From assembly GCA_010356995.1 (NCBI GenBank), contig ML996701.1, positions 674,963 through 738,962 of the forward strand: a DNA stretch of 64,000 bases, in the 5' to 3' direction. This document shows positions 11,182 to 22,447 of this stretch, in pieces. The notes under the pieces were generated by a model, which searched no databases, was not told where the DNA came from, and saw nothing but the letters and a program-made list of their open reading frames with translations. Positions within the stretch are counted from its first letter, which is position 1. Each line of letters starts with the position of its first letter. Source of the stretch: Trichodelitschia bisporula (taxonomy: Eukaryota > Ascomycota > Dothideomycetes > Phaeotrichales > Phaeotrichaceae). Position numbers and translations under genes: made by a program.

Positions 11182-13429
11182 CTAACAAAGGCCAGGTGGG
11201 GTAATCAAGGGGCTGCGCCGGGGTGCGGCCCTATGCATGGGCCGATGCATGAAAGAGATGTTCCTGAGAGAATCTTGATGTGCTCCGGCAGAGGCGGTGC
11301 ACTTACACCAGCGGGCTGTCGCTACTGCGGCTGTTGCTCCCACCAGGGCCGTTTCTGGAGATCCCCAATCGCTGATTGTGTTGCTCTTGCCCCCACGCCT
11401 GCAGCTGCTGTGGCGCTTGTTGTTGCTGTGGTTGAAGCGGCTGTGGCTGTTGCAGTCGAGGAAATTGCTGCTCTAAGAACTGTTGCAGCGGAGAAAATTG
11501 CTGCTGTGGTTGTTGCAGCGGTGGGAATTGCTGCTGTGAGAGCTGCTGCTGCGGTTGTTGCAGCGGAGGGAATTGCTGCTGTGGTTGTTGCAGAGATGGG
11601 AACTGCTGCTGTGGTTGTTGTAGCGGTGGAAATTGCTGCTGTGGCTGTTGTAGCTGTAGGAATTGCTGCCGTAGTTGTTGTACGGGTAGCTGTGGGAATT
11701 GCTGCTGTGGGAATTGCTGTTGTGGATATAGCACCGGTTGTCCAAGGGGTCGTTGCAGCTGCGGATATGGCTGATTTGGATACAGTGGCAGTGGTCGATG
11801 CACCCACGACGGCCGCGTCGGGAGCTCCATCTGCGGTTGCTGTGGTTGTTGCTCTCGTCCCCACACCTGCTGCCGCTGTGGTCGTTGCTCCTGTGATGGC
11901 TGCTCCTGTGGTTGTTGCTCTTGTGATGGCTGCTCCTGTGGTTGTTGCTCTTGTGATGGCTGCTGCTGTGGTTGCTGCTCCTGTGATGGCTGCTCCTGTG
12001 GTTGTTGTTGCCGCCGCGGCTGCTCCGGCATCTCAAACTGCGGTTTCTGCGGTTGCTGCTGTTGTTCCCATGTCTGCTGCTTTTGCGATTTCTGGTCTAG
12101 CTCCCACGTCTGCTGCCGCTGTGGTTGTTGCTCATGCTGTGCCTGCTGCTGTGGTTGTTGCGACTGTGGAGGCTGCTCCTGTGGGCACCCGTATTCCTGT
12201 TGCCACAGATGCTGCCACAGCTGCCCCACGTGTTGTTCATGCGGTTGCGGGTCTTGCTCCAAGGCCTGCTGCCGCGGTGCTTGTTGCTGATGCCACAGAC
12301 GCTGCTGCAGCAACTCGACCTGCTGTTCCTGTTGCTGCTGCTCTTCCTCCCACGCTTGCTGCTCTTGTGCTGATTGCCGCTCCTGTGGGGGTTGCTGTTC
12401 CTGTGGTGGTTGGTGCTCCTGTAGTGGCTGCTGCTCCTGTGGTGGCTGCTGCTGTCGGGGTTGCTGTTGCAGCCGTTCTCGATCTGACCCCAGCTCCTTC
12501 AGCTGCTGCTCTTGTGCCAACGTCAGCCTCCCCAGCTTCACAGATTCCAGCGGCTTCTCCAAAAACTGTTGTTGCTGTACCCGCTGAAAAGCCGTTGGAC
12601 GCGGTATCAGCTCCTGTACTTGTTGTTCCTGTAGCTGATGCTGAAAGCGCCGCTGCAGCGCCTGGAGCCTCGTCTGCAAACCACTATCGCTCAGCAGCCG
12701 CGCTACCCACCGACTTTGTTGATCTGACAAAAACGCCGCTGGCCTAGGAAAATGATCCCCGTGTGGAACTAAGTGTTGCCTCTGTGGTTGCTGCACCAGC
12801 TCCTGCACCAGATCTTGCTGCAGCTGCGGCAACGTCGCCTCCATCCACGGCCGGTCGTTCCTTTCCTCTGCCTCCCGCAGCAATATGGCCCGCTGCTCCT
12901 CATTGGCCTGAAGCAGTTGCCGTGCCCACTGCTCCCGCTTCGGCGGCAAAAGGTGTTTCCACTGCCACAGCTGCAGCCGTTGCGTCATTTTTACCCGCGT
13001 CTTCACAGCCATTCTCCACCGCTGCCTCCTGGCTTCTGGGTCCGTCATCCGGGGAGGGGTGCTCGGCATCTTCAGTTGTTAGCAGGGCTCGTGGGAGGAA
13101 CTAGGGGACGCATACAAAAACAATCATGAACATAGGCCCACGGACGATCTGTATATGTTAGCCAGCAGGCAATGCTTGGATCACGGCAACTTGCAAAGAA
13201 GTCATGATGAAGGCTCACGCTGTCGCCATTCTGTGCGATGAGGTCTTCGAGAATGACACTTCCGTCGAACTGATGAGAGTAAGTGCACCGGCGGTATTTT
13301 AAAGCCCTTGTGAGAAAGACACACCTCTATGCCGGCGAAATTCCCCGCGAGAAAACCGTCGGGAGCTTCATCTATATCCCTCGGGAAAATGATCCTCATG
13401 GCTTCTGATATCTCCGCTGGCGAGGCCAT
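11182..13429 (-). CDS. Glutamine-rich decapeptide-repeat protein, five-exon model
   Basis: The obvious 588-codon minus frame (13069-11303) is Gln-rich, but upstream splice sites extend it. Exons on minus are 13429-13325, 13269-13219, 13148-13116, 13069-11307 and probably 11263-11182. Introns have donors GTGTGT, GTGAGC, GTATGC and GTAAGT. Introns 2 and 3 have perfect GCTAAC branch points. All phases join without a stop. The protein (~678 residues, or ~651 if the last intron is ignored and the stop at 11303 used) starts MASPAEISEAMRIIF, an ordered-looking acidic/amphipathic head. A basic and then coiled-coil-like region rich in Trp/Arg/Glu follows (to ~residue 160). Then comes Gln-rich sequence with two blocks of 10-residue repeats (units like EQPSQEQQPQ and QQFPPLQQPQ). 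There is no catalytic motif. Gln/Pro/Phe repeats of this kind can drive self-assembly, but function is unknown. The frame on the opposite strand is an artefact of the repeats. Confidence 0.72.
11460..12010 (-). repeat. 30-bp in-frame coding repeats of the Gln-rich gene
   Basis: Two separate blocks of 30-bp (10-codon) tandem units, around 11460-11660 and 11885-12010, made largely of CAG/CAA/CCT codons on the minus strand. The two blocks have different consensus sequences but the same 30-base period. Confidence 0.8.
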
Positions 13430-14448
13430 CTTTATCCACGAGTGCAGGAGGCGACAGGAGGTTTAGCGAGTTGTAAATACGGATAAGATACTTTTGAGAA
13501 CGCGCTTGAGTTGCTGTGAGGTAGAAGCTTTCTGGGTATCGAGAGCGTTCGCATGACGGCTTTTGAAGTTGAGCCTTGGGACTGTCGCTGCTGACGAGAA
13601 CATCTCGCTACTGTCGATGAGACCATCTCGCTGCTGCCGACAAGAGCATTTCGCTGCTGCCGACGAGAATATCTCCTGCTGCCGACAAGATCATCTCACA
13701 GGCGTCCATCGTCCATGCCAAGCAAATGGTCGACGAGAGTTGCCGTATCGGGCAATGCAGCCCGGGTACCGGCAGAAGGATTCACCGGGTCCCATCGCCA
13801 CTCCTCCTCCCATCGACATCACCAACCAACGCCCATCCATGATCTCCCGGCTCTTACGGGAAGCCAACATCTCCATCCCAACCCCCCTCTATCCTCAACC
13901 CCTCCTAAATCTCCCCCAAAAATCCCGTCTCCTTCCCCCTTTGTCCAGTCCCTCGCCGCGCCCACGTAGTTCCCCTCTTCGCCGTCCCGGATACGCGGCC
14001 TGCGCAGCAATACCGCACCCAAATCCCACAATATGAATCCCATGTTCAAAGTGCCATATACCCACGTGTTCCGTGCCCACGCCCGGGACCACCCCCGGAC
14101 GCCAATCAACCGTCCCAGCACTCCCAACGCTAACACCCGTATACATGAGACAGGCCCCGCGGCGGGCGGGCGGCGCGCGCGCCAACGCACTGCCTAATCC
14201 CATATTGCGCACGTGTGTCCGGTGGGTTGGTATGCGTCGTTTGTTGAGGGCGTGGTGCCGATCGGGGTATTGGCGAGTGTGGCGGGCAGGTTGGACCCAG
14301 CGGGTGTGGAACTAGCCTTGGGCCACGGCTGTGCGAGCGGGGGGGGGGGTAAGGTATTGGGCACGCTAACATATACCTCGCCCGGCTCGCCTGTCGCTGA
14401 CGCTGGTTTTCTCTGCTGGTTTGCGGATTTGAAGGTTGCTTGAGCAGA
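13430..14448. other. Intergenic between divergent Gln-rich and MFS genes
   Basis: Divergent promoter region of about 1 kb. It holds a 23-bp tandem repeat (13585-13696) and C-rich sequence from 13860. ORFs of ~100-200 codons overlap on both strands without domain content. Two pyrimidine-rich patches (13890-13960 and near 14340, G-rich) flank the probable MFS promoter. Confidence 0.6.
13585..13696. repeat. Five-copy ~23-bp tandem repeat
   Basis: Units read TCGCTGCTGCCGACAAGAGCAT with small changes. Five copies lie head to tail, upstream of the Gln-rich gene. Confidence 0.8.
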
Positions 14449-16023
14449 ATGGCGGCTGAGAAGTTTCATGTCGTTGACAGCCCGGTGGTGAGCTCGGCGG
14501 ATGGGCATGAGTTTGGGGCCAGTCCGCGGGTTAACAGCCATCGATCTGTGAATGAGAGGAAGTTGATTCGAAAGATCGATCTTAGTATCTTGCCGGTGTT
14601 GATGGCGGCGTACTTTTTGCAGTTCTTGGATAAGGTGGTATACAACGTAGGTTATTTCGTCTTGGTATATCGACGAGGCTGAGACGCGCAGTATGCAAAT
14701 GTTATGGGCATGCAGAAGGACATCCATATGAAGGGCAACGACTTCACCTGGGGCGCCACCGCCTTCTTCATCACCTACGCCGCCGCCGAGCTGCCACAAG
14801 GCGCCCTGATTCAACGCTTTCCCGTCACCAAAGTCCTGGGCTTCAATATCCTCTGCTGGGGCATTGTGCTATGCGGCTCATCCGCCGTGCAGACCAGCAC
14901 GCAAATGATCGCCGTGCGGTCTCTCCTCGGCGTCTTCGAATCCGTCATCACACCCGCCCTCATCATGATCACAGCCGCCTGGTACCAGCGCGACGAGGCC
15001 GCACCCCGCTACGGACTGTGGTACTCCGGCCTCGGCCTCGGGCAAATCATCGGCGGACTGATTTCGTACGGCGCCCAGGGCGCGAAGACGCATTTTCAGG
15101 GCTGGCGCATTATGTTCCTGTCCATCGGTGTCGTCAACGTCTTCGTCGCAGTGATAATCATCGCCTGGTTACCCGGCACACCCGAGGAGGCGAAGTTCCT
15201 CACCTCCGCCGAAAAAGAAGTTGTCGCGCGCCGCCTGCACGAAGACCACGCGGGCGTGGGCGCCAAAGTCCTGCGCGTGCGCTCCGTCCTCGAAACCTTC
15301 CTCGACCTGCAAACCTGGCTCCTGTGCTTGCTCACCATCCTCAACGTCATCCCCAGCGGCGTGATCACGACGTACAGCGCCATCCTAATCAAGGGCTTCG
15401 GGTACACCAGCCGGCACGCCGCGCTGCTGAACATGCCGTCGGGGATCGTGTCGATTGTGGCCCTGATGAGCAGCACGTATGCTGTGCGGCGGGGATATCA
15501 GCGCTGGTTCGCGATTATTTGCGCTATTATACCGACGCTGATTGGGGCGTGTCTTATGAGCTTTTTGGATAAGAAGCATAAGGTCGGCCTCCTCGTGGGT
15601 ATCTACCTCGTCAACGCGGCCGTCGCGCCCTACGCGCTCATCCTTTCGACCGCGGGGTCGAACTACAGAGGGTACACACGCAAAGTCCGCCCCCCCCCAA
15701 AACCTCACCCTACCCCCTTACTAACCTCCGCACAGGTCTCCGGCGGCGCCATCATCGCGGCAGCCTTCAGCATCGCCAACATCATCGGCCCGCAAACCTT
15801 TCAAGCAAAGGACGCACCAAACTACTACCCCGCCAAAATCACCCTCGTCGCCACGACCAGCGCATCCATCGTCGTAGCCCTCGCGCTGCGCTTGCTCTAC
15901 GGGTACCGCAATACGCGGGCTGAGAAGCTCGGCGAGCCGGCTATGAGCCATGTGGAGGCGAAGGCGGTGCGTGGGCGCTTGAGCGTTGATTTTGCGGACC
16001 CGGGGTATAGGTATGCGTACTAA
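14449..16023 (+). CDS. MFS permease, Dal5-like anion:cation symporter family
   Basis: Three exons (14449-14646, 14692-15684, 15736-16023) encode 492 residues. The first intron is 45 bases (GTAGGT...GCAG). Removing it restores the family-typical FLDK-xxx-NYANVMGMQKD junction. Features of the ACS/allantoate permease group include a cytoplasmic N-terminus, TM1 with LPVLMAAYFLQFLDK, a TM4-5 RSLLGVFES block, and NIIGPQTFQAKDAPNYYPAK before the last helices. About twelve hydrophobic segments are visible. Related proteins import allantoate, nicotinate, pantothenate or other organic anions; the substrate cannot be read from sequence. The second intron (15685-15735, 51 bases) has a perfect CTAAC...CACAG end but an unusual GTCCGC donor. 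It is a multiple of three and stop-free. Its removal makes the GYTRK-to-NIIGP spacing match family length, so splicing is likely but read-through would add 17 residues. Confidence 0.9.
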
Positions 16024-17249
16024 GCTGGGAGAGGGGGAAATGGGCACGGGGGAGGGAGGGGTGATGGAGGGAAGGGTAGACTGCGATTGGCGTTTGGATA
16101 GGGCTGGAAGACATGGGCGGATGGAATGGAATAGTACATGCCGATATGCACGGCGCATGGCTGCGGAAATAAACGGCCTGTTTGCTTACTGTGCTCGTGC
16201 GCGGTTAATATGTTCTCGCGCGTGGTACGCGTATGCTCGAATGGACACCCGATGGCCGTGCCCCCCGTCGAGGGTCCGGGAATCGGGTAGCTGTAGAGTG
16301 CCGAGGCGGGTGGCGGCGTGAGGGATTGATTGCGTCTAGGGGGTGAGTTGGTCGGGAGGCGAGGGGGGGAGGTTGATGGGCTTATCAAGCTGTTGGCGAG
16401 TTGGCAAGTGCAAGGCTGATGGGGGCCGGCTTTGCGGTTCGAGTTGCCGGCGATGACGTGGTTTGCTGCATGTCTCAGTGGCGTATGTGAGGTGGGGACG
16501 TGATTTTAGCCCTATGAAACCGTGCGGCTGTCAAGTGTCAACTGATGGATCGGAGTGTTTGAAACGCGTGGGGGACGCGGTGATATTAAGCTGGGATGGA
16601 CGCAAATAGAGCGTCCAGGTTGGATGTCTGCTGCCAAGGGAGCGTAATTGATGCTGGGGATAGGGGTTGGAGCAGGTTTGTTGTGCTCGGGATGTTCGGG
16701 TTGGAGTTGGAGATACGAACGAGGCAGTTGATCGGGGAATATTGGCCAGGCGTTACGGGTACCTGGTCTGAAGTCATGATATGCTATCGAACGCCTCCTA
16801 GTATCAACCGCTGAACATGCTCGCAAGAGTGGAAGGCTCTCCACCAATGATAGCAAAAAAAAGAGAAAACCCCACCAATGATCGGAAGATCGAAGACAAT
16901 CCCACCCGATGATCGCAAGAACGAAAACAGAACAGAAACCACCTCACCACCTTCACCAAGTCCTCCAACCCTGGACCCATCCCCGGCCAGCCTTGCCGGA
17001 AGGCCATGAACCATCAAACTCCCGTGAAAAATATGAATCCGTCAAATTCAAGGGTACAGTCGCTACGTCATCGGCATAACCCGTCAGTCGAGGACCCGGG
17101 GGCTTGAGCTCGGATATCCCAGTCATGCCCAAGGGGACGAAGGCCGTCGGCTCAAATGCAGCAAAGCCGACGCAAAGCCGACTCCAGTGGACGTTCCGCG
17201 GAACACACTTCCGCCATCCCCAACAGTCCCCCTAACTTCATCCCAACCC
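16024..17249. other. Intergenic between convergent MFS and CorA genes
   Basis: Unusually long (1.2 kb) for a convergent pair. No credible ORF. 16838-16935 contains three imperfect ~30-bp repeats built on CCACC(A/C)ATGATCG(C/G)AAGA. Confidence 0.55.
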
Positions 17250-19797
17250 TCAAACATTCGGCCCCCCATTCCTGAGTATCCGCTGCCGCAACCGATCCCT
17301 AAAAGCATACATCATGCTAAACAAAATAATGACAAACGCAATCGTCCCACACAGCTTCCAAAACCACTCTTGACCATGCTCCGAGTTCTGAATCCCCTTC
17401 AAGTTCATGCCGAAATAGCCGGTAAAGAAAGAGAGGGGGAGGAACACGATGGTCACGCCCGTGAACACCAAAATGGCTTTGTTCTGGCTGTCCGCCACGA
17501 TGGCGAGCTCGTTTTGCTCGATCGAGCGCAGTTGGAAGAGCTGTGCTTGTTAGCCAAGTCCTTCCGGGGGGGGGGGGGGTATATGTAGAAGTACGCACCG
17601 ACTGCGTCGCCAGCCTCAAATCCTCAACCAAGTTCTCATAGCAACTAACATCATCCCTCAGCGTGCCGAGCACCCACTCAATCCGCCTCCGCGCACTATC
17701 ACACGCATCCGGATCCTCATCCCACTTCTCGTCCTCGAAATTCATCGTGCTCATCTCAGCCACATTGTCCCCCCCAGCGGACACAACGCTAAGCGTGCGC
17801 CGGAACGTAGCCGACTGCTCCAACTCCTCCATCCTCTGCACATTGTGCAGCAGGTGCTCCATGCTCGTGATCCTGTCCTTGAGCACCAGGACTACGGCGC
17901 TGAGCTCGTCGTTGCAGGCTAGATATTGCCGGACTAGCTTGACGGACTCGTTGCGCTTGAAGGCTTCGTATTTACGCACTTTCTGTACCCGGGGTCAGCT
18001 GCGTCATCCACGCCTAACCGGGTGCGCACTCACCAGCTTCTGGAGAATGTGCTGATATGCCGAGATCAAGCTGACGGCATTCCGACCCTGCCGAATGGTA
18101 TGCGGCGTCACCGCCATCTCGGTCAAAAGGTACACCAAGAACCACTCCACCGTCTTCGCGGGCCAAAAGCGCGTGCCGCTGTGCTCGAAGCGCTTGAAGA
18201 TATACCCGACCACACTCGCATCTTCGCTATCCTCCCGCCCCTTCTTCGAGTACCGCAGATACGTATCCAGGTCCTTATCCAGGAAGTCGACACCGCTCAT
18301 CGAGGACATGGTTAGGAGCACGCCTGGCGCGTTAGCTGGCTCGACTTATGGAGAGGGGCGTGCGTACCATCCGCGCGGTGAAACGTCCGGAACTTATTCC
18401 GCACAATATGCGCGTTCTCGTAGAAGGGATGGTCCCAAAGCGCCTGGAACTCGTTCTCAAGCCCATCCACCGCCGGGCCGTCCAACGGGCCGGGCGGATT
18501 CTGCAAAGCAACCGTCTGCGTCAGTTCATAGGGAATATCCGACTTGATCAGATCCCAGTAGCCGGCCTTGACGCCGAGATGCTCCGCGCGCCAGTCGATG
18601 TCGTTCCTGAGAGCGGAGCTCAGCCCTTCGGTCGAGAGGGTATCGAGGTCGCGCGTAAGGCTGGAAATGATGGTGCGCAGCTTGTAGATGTCGCGCATGG
18701 TGTCGTACTCGGTTCGGCTGCGGATGTTGACCGTTTCGATTTCTTGATAGGGCCAGCTGTGGGTTGTGCCCTGCTGGGTGGCTGCTGTTCGGCCCCTGTA
18801 GTTTAGAAAAATATCTTCGACGGACTGGAGGGTCAGATGGGAGGTAGGAGCGGGAGCGGGGGTCGGCATACCGAATGCAAGAGTCCGAGACCGAGTGGTG
18901 CGTGACTGACGATTAGCTTCGGCCCGGCTCGATGACGGTGAGACTTACATCCAGCGGACCGTCGCACCCGGCGGCTTCTCCTGTATGTCTACCCCCTCCG
19001 TCAGCGCCAGCCTCCATCATCCGGGCCCATGGCAACGTACATTTGTCGATCTCCTTCAAAGTGATCTCCATATACTCCGCCCTCCCATCATAAAAATCAA
19101 TAATCCGCACCCTCAAATCATGCCTCCACGGAAAATGATGCTGCAACATAGTCTTCAACTGCGGCGGGTCCGGTGGCTCAGGAATCGCCTTTCCGCGCAC
19201 CATAGTCGCAATCCTCTTCAAAACCCCCTGCCGCTGGAAGTCACTCCACTCCCTCAACCGCCGCAGCGTATGCCCATGCAACTGATCCTCCATCCTCCAT
19301 TTCTCATACGCCCTCGTCTCCGTCTCCAACACCCTCGTCTCATTCCTCTTCTTCACCCGTCCAAACTCCTGCAACACTCTGGTGGTATCCAACAACTCCT
19401 CCGCTAACTCATCCCTCCCCTTCTGCGCCGCCGTCCCAGACCACTCCTCAGCACACGCATCCAACAGCCCCCCCTTCCCCTCCTCCTTCGGACTCGGACT
19501 CGGCACCAGCGTCGCCGTCGTCGCATAACTCACACCCCTCTCCAACGTCCCCGGCCCGGGGCCCCACGGCATACTTATCCGCCTTCCAAACTTCGGCGGC
19601 ACATCGAGTGAATCGCTCGACGTAGGCGCACGCCCAAGCGGCGGGCGGCGCGGTGTTTCCGGTGGGGCAGTCTCGGGCGCAGTGTCCGTACTGTGGCGGC
19701 CGGCGTCATCGCTGGACCCTGACGCAGGGTCCACGTCCACAGCGCTGAGCGGGCTGTCATCGGGAAGGCCCGAGCCGGCGGCGGTGGTGGGGTTCAT
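17250..19797 (-). CDS. CorA-like divalent metal ion channel/transporter
   Basis: Seven exons on minus: 19797-19041, 18988-18949, 18905-18872, 18824-18368, 18323-18034, 17982-17599, 17540-17250. They sum to 2253 bases and 750 residues. Introns are 43-58 bases, mostly with CTAAC/CTGAC branch points. The first intron uses GGTAG, because the nearby ACAG would create a stop. The chosen splices give ATVRWIHAPLGLGLLHSSVED, as expected for fungal CorA proteins. The N-terminus (~250 residues) is acidic/Ser/Pro-rich and cytoplasmic. The central region is the helical cytosolic funnel (FEDEKWDEDPDACDSARRRIEWVLG). The C-terminus has two transmembrane helices, with the GMN selectivity motif at residues 698-700 (FFTGYFGMNLKG) after TM1. 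CorA family members carry Mg2+, Co2+ or Zn2+; the paralogue group is not resolved. A G/C homopolymer lies inside the sixth intron. No ORF on the opposite strand competes. Confidence 0.93.
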
Positions 19798-21112
19798 CGT
19801 GGGCAAAACGGGCGATATGCAGTGTAACACTGGCCTTGCGGGTGGGGCGGGGGGAGGGAAGGCTCGCGTGTTATGTGGAACGGGGAGTGAGGCTCTAGGG
19901 CCGCATGCCTGCGGGAGGAGACACTGGGCGCGAGGCCGCCGGGGCAGTTACGGTAATGGGCATTGCACTGAGGCGTCTTTAGCTTGTCCCGCCTCGAGTG
20001 GAGGTACGGGCACTGCGGGAATACGAGAACGGGTGGAGGAGCGCGAGGCCGGAGCCGGACACCCGTCCCGTGGCTTGCAGTGCAGCGGTATTGGCAAGAC
20101 CGCTTGTCAAGGCTGATTGCGTGCGCGCGTACTAGCGAACAGCACATTGTCATGGTTCTGGCCATACACGGTGTGATGCCCCAGGCCATGATGTGGTCAG
20201 GGTGGCAGTACAGTACCGAGGTGACGTATGGGGACTAGTGCAGTCATGTGACTGGTAGATTACTTCTTCAACTCTTTGTCATCGTCTCGAAGCAATCTAT
20301 GGTTTTTGCATCGCTCCTCGCTGGCACCGTCACAGTAGATTCCTTCTCCAACTCTTTATCATCGTCTCGAAGCAATCTTCGGTTTTTGCACCGCTCTTCG
20401 CTGGCACCGTGACAGTAGATTCCTTCTCAAACTCTTTGTCATCGTCTCGAAGCAATCTATGGTTTTTGCACTGCTCTTTGCTGGCACCGTGATACACATC
20501 GAGGCTGAGAATTACCCTACTCCCCAATATCCCCGCAAAGGCTAGACTGCACAATTAGTTCTAGTCCAGCATTAAATCCGTCTCTTAGCATGTCTTAACC
20601 CATCCTAATTCACGTCGAGCGTTCCCCACCACTTCCCCCACCCGCAAGGCTGCGCAACGGGGCACCCACCGGGGGCCTAATCAATGCGCCTGGGCCCGTG
20701 ATACGCTCCTGCTGACAAGCCCTCCCGGTCCCCGCATAACTCCCGGAGGCGTCTCCTTGCCGCATCCAGCGACGCGCATAGGACGGGCTGGGGCAGCCTG
20801 AAAACCCCGCAGGGCGGGAGGGTGGTCGTCTTCTCTTCTACAGCAGACGGGAAAGACAGGGAGGGCGGGGGGCGCAGCCTCAGCGGAAGAACCGGTTTCT
20901 CATCCCAACCCCAACGCCCAACGATCGTTCCACAGCTGCCTGGATCGTAGCCGCATCTTGTGTAACCGCAGGCCGAACGACATCTCATCGTCCCCGCTGG
21001 ATTCCACCTTGCTTACAACAACTACGGACCTGCTACCACCTCGCCCCTCGGCCCAGAAAACGCATAAACAGCGCTGCTGCAGCTTCCATCGTGCACCTTA
21101 CGGAATCACGCA
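19798..21112. other. Divergent promoter region between CorA and PPAT genes
   Basis: 1.3 kb without a supportable gene. It holds the exact-period 80-bp triplicate at 20255-20494. GC is lower around the repeat and higher again toward the PPAT start. Confidence 0.6.
20255..20494. repeat. 80-bp tandem repeat, three copies
   Basis: Copies begin at 20255, 20335 and 20415, each opening GTAGATT and containing ATCGTCTCGAAGCAATCT, GGTTTTTGCA and CGCTGGCACCGT. Period is exactly 80 with substitutions only, so copies are collinear and fairly young. Each unit carries the same short potential stem, but no coding frame persists through all three. Confidence 0.9.
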
Positions 21113-22447
21113 ATGCCCGCTCAACCAGTCCACGGCCTACTCCTCCTCCCCCCCGCACCCCCCCCATCCTCCCCATCAACCCTCTCCGTAGCGCTCTCCC
21201 CCCCTCTATCCGACACCCTCAAACGCCTCTCCAAACTCGCCAACACAACCGGCAGCCCAAGCATACTGGACATCGCCCTCCCGACCCCCGGCTTCCACCG
21301 GCCAGCCCACGAGGTAACCCACCGAGCCCAGCTCTTCAGCAACGTACAGGCGCACCTCCGGGCCGTCTACACCCTCATCGCCGGCCTCTGCGCCGAAAAC
21401 AACTACCCGACGACCGGCCCGCGCGCCATCGACATCCGCATCATCCTACTAGCCTACAACCCGAGCCAGCCCTTCTCCGCCGCCGCTCAAGCAGCACGTA
21501 CGTCCCCGCCGGCCGGCGTCGTCGACCTCCCCGTCCTAGCCGTCACGCCGCGCCCCTGGACGCACATCTTCATCGTGCACTCGGAGCCCGGCGAAGCCCT
21601 CTTCACGCGCTTCAACGCCCACGCATCCGAGGGCATCACCGCACGCACCGGGCCATCATGGAGCGCCGTACGCGTGCGCGGCGGGATCCAGATTTGCAGC
21701 GCCGGAGACGCGGGGCCCTCAGTGCTCAGCGTGCCCGGCGGGCTGCGCGAGCGGCAGTCCTTCAGCTCCGTTGCGTGCTGGGGCGTGTTCGACCGGCTGC
21801 ACTTCGGGCACAAGTTGATGCTTACCATGGCTGCGTTCCTGCTGCCGCCTGGCGTGCCGCAGGCAGCACAGTCGACATCACTGCTTGAGGCGCTGGCGAC
21901 GGGACATGCGCCTCGCTCGCGCGTGAGACTCGTCGTTGGATTGACGGAGGGGCCGATGCTGAGCGAGCATGCGGCGCATGCGGCGGTGCAGCCGGTGCGG
22001 GAGCGGGCGCGCGCGATTGAGGACTTCCTGGGGGGCGTTCTACGGTTTGGCACGGAGGCTGCGACTAAGCCACCATATTCTCCTGACGGCATGGAGATTG
22101 TACCCGGAGTGACGGTACAGTGCCGTCGGACCGAGAACCCGTATGGGCCGGGCACGTTGGATGCCGGGCTTGAGGCGCTGGTGCTGGCGACTGAGTCGGT
22201 TCAGGAGGCGAAAGCGGTAAATGAGGGCCGCTGGGAGAGGCATTGGGAGAAACTGGAGGTATTTGAGATTGGCATGGTGGTTGCGGGTGAAAGCGACGAG
22301 CAGGCAGGTAAGAAGGTGGGCAGCGCGTCCCTCCGGAGAGATGTCCTTCGGAGCGACCCCGGCCTTAACCTCCCCATCGTCAAGGTGGGCAATCCGGCGG
22401 CGCATATTGTCGTTGCTGAGACAGAAGTTGATCCCATTGATCTCTGA
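21113..22447 (+). CDS. CAB4: Pantetheine-phosphate adenylyltransferase (CoA synthesis)
   Basis: Single exon, 444 residues, ATG at 21113 in CACGCAATGC context. The C-terminal half is a nucleotidyltransferase of the PPAT type. SSVACWGVFDRLHFGHKLML contains the T/HxGH-type motif as HFGH near residues 232-235. It is followed by VRLVVGLTEGPML, an ERARAIEDF helix, ENPYGPGTLD, LVLATESVQEAKAVNEGR, and the late substrate-binding motif KKVGSASLRR. It transfers AMP from ATP to 4'-phosphopantetheine, the fourth CoA-synthesis step. In yeast the enzyme is Cab4, within a CoA-synthesising complex. The ~210-residue N-terminal extension (Pro-rich, then a hydrophobic mixed alpha/beta region) is usual for fungal homologues and of unclear role. 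A GTAAGA near 22309 could tempt a gene predictor, but splicing there would remove the SASLRR motif. Confidence 0.87.
   Translation: MPAQPVHGLLLLPPAPPPSSPSTLSVALSPPLSDTLKRLSKLANTTGSPSILDIALPTPGFHRPAHEVTHRAQLFSNVQAHLRAVYTLIAGLCAENNYPTTGPRAIDIRIILLAYNPSQPFSAAAQAARTSPPAGVVDLPVLAVTPRPWTHIFIVHSEPGEALFTRFNAHASEGITARTGPSWSAVRVRGGIQICSAGDAGPSVLSVPGGLRERQSFSSVACWGVFDRLHFGHKLMLTMAAFLLPPGVPQAAQSTSLLEALATGHAPRSRVRLVVGLTEGPMLSEHAAHAAVQPVRERARAIEDFLGGVLRFGTEAATKPPYSPDGMEIVPGVTVQCRRTENPYGPGTLDAGLEALVLATESVQEAKAVNEGRWERHWEKLEVFEIGMVVAGESDEQAGKKVGSASLRRDVLRSDPGLNLPIVKVGNPAAHIVVAETEVDPIDL

Noticed and set aside
11233-12747. 504-codon plus-strand Ala/Val-rich frame opposite the Gln-rich gene
   Set aside because: It is the complement of CAG/CAA repeat codons. 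The minus frame is longer, has splice-supported upstream exons and a natural start, so the plus frame is a repeat artefact.
18989-19040. First CorA intron ending at the nearby ACAG
   Set aside because: That splice makes an immediate stop. The upstream GGTAG acceptor restores the conserved ATVRWI segment.
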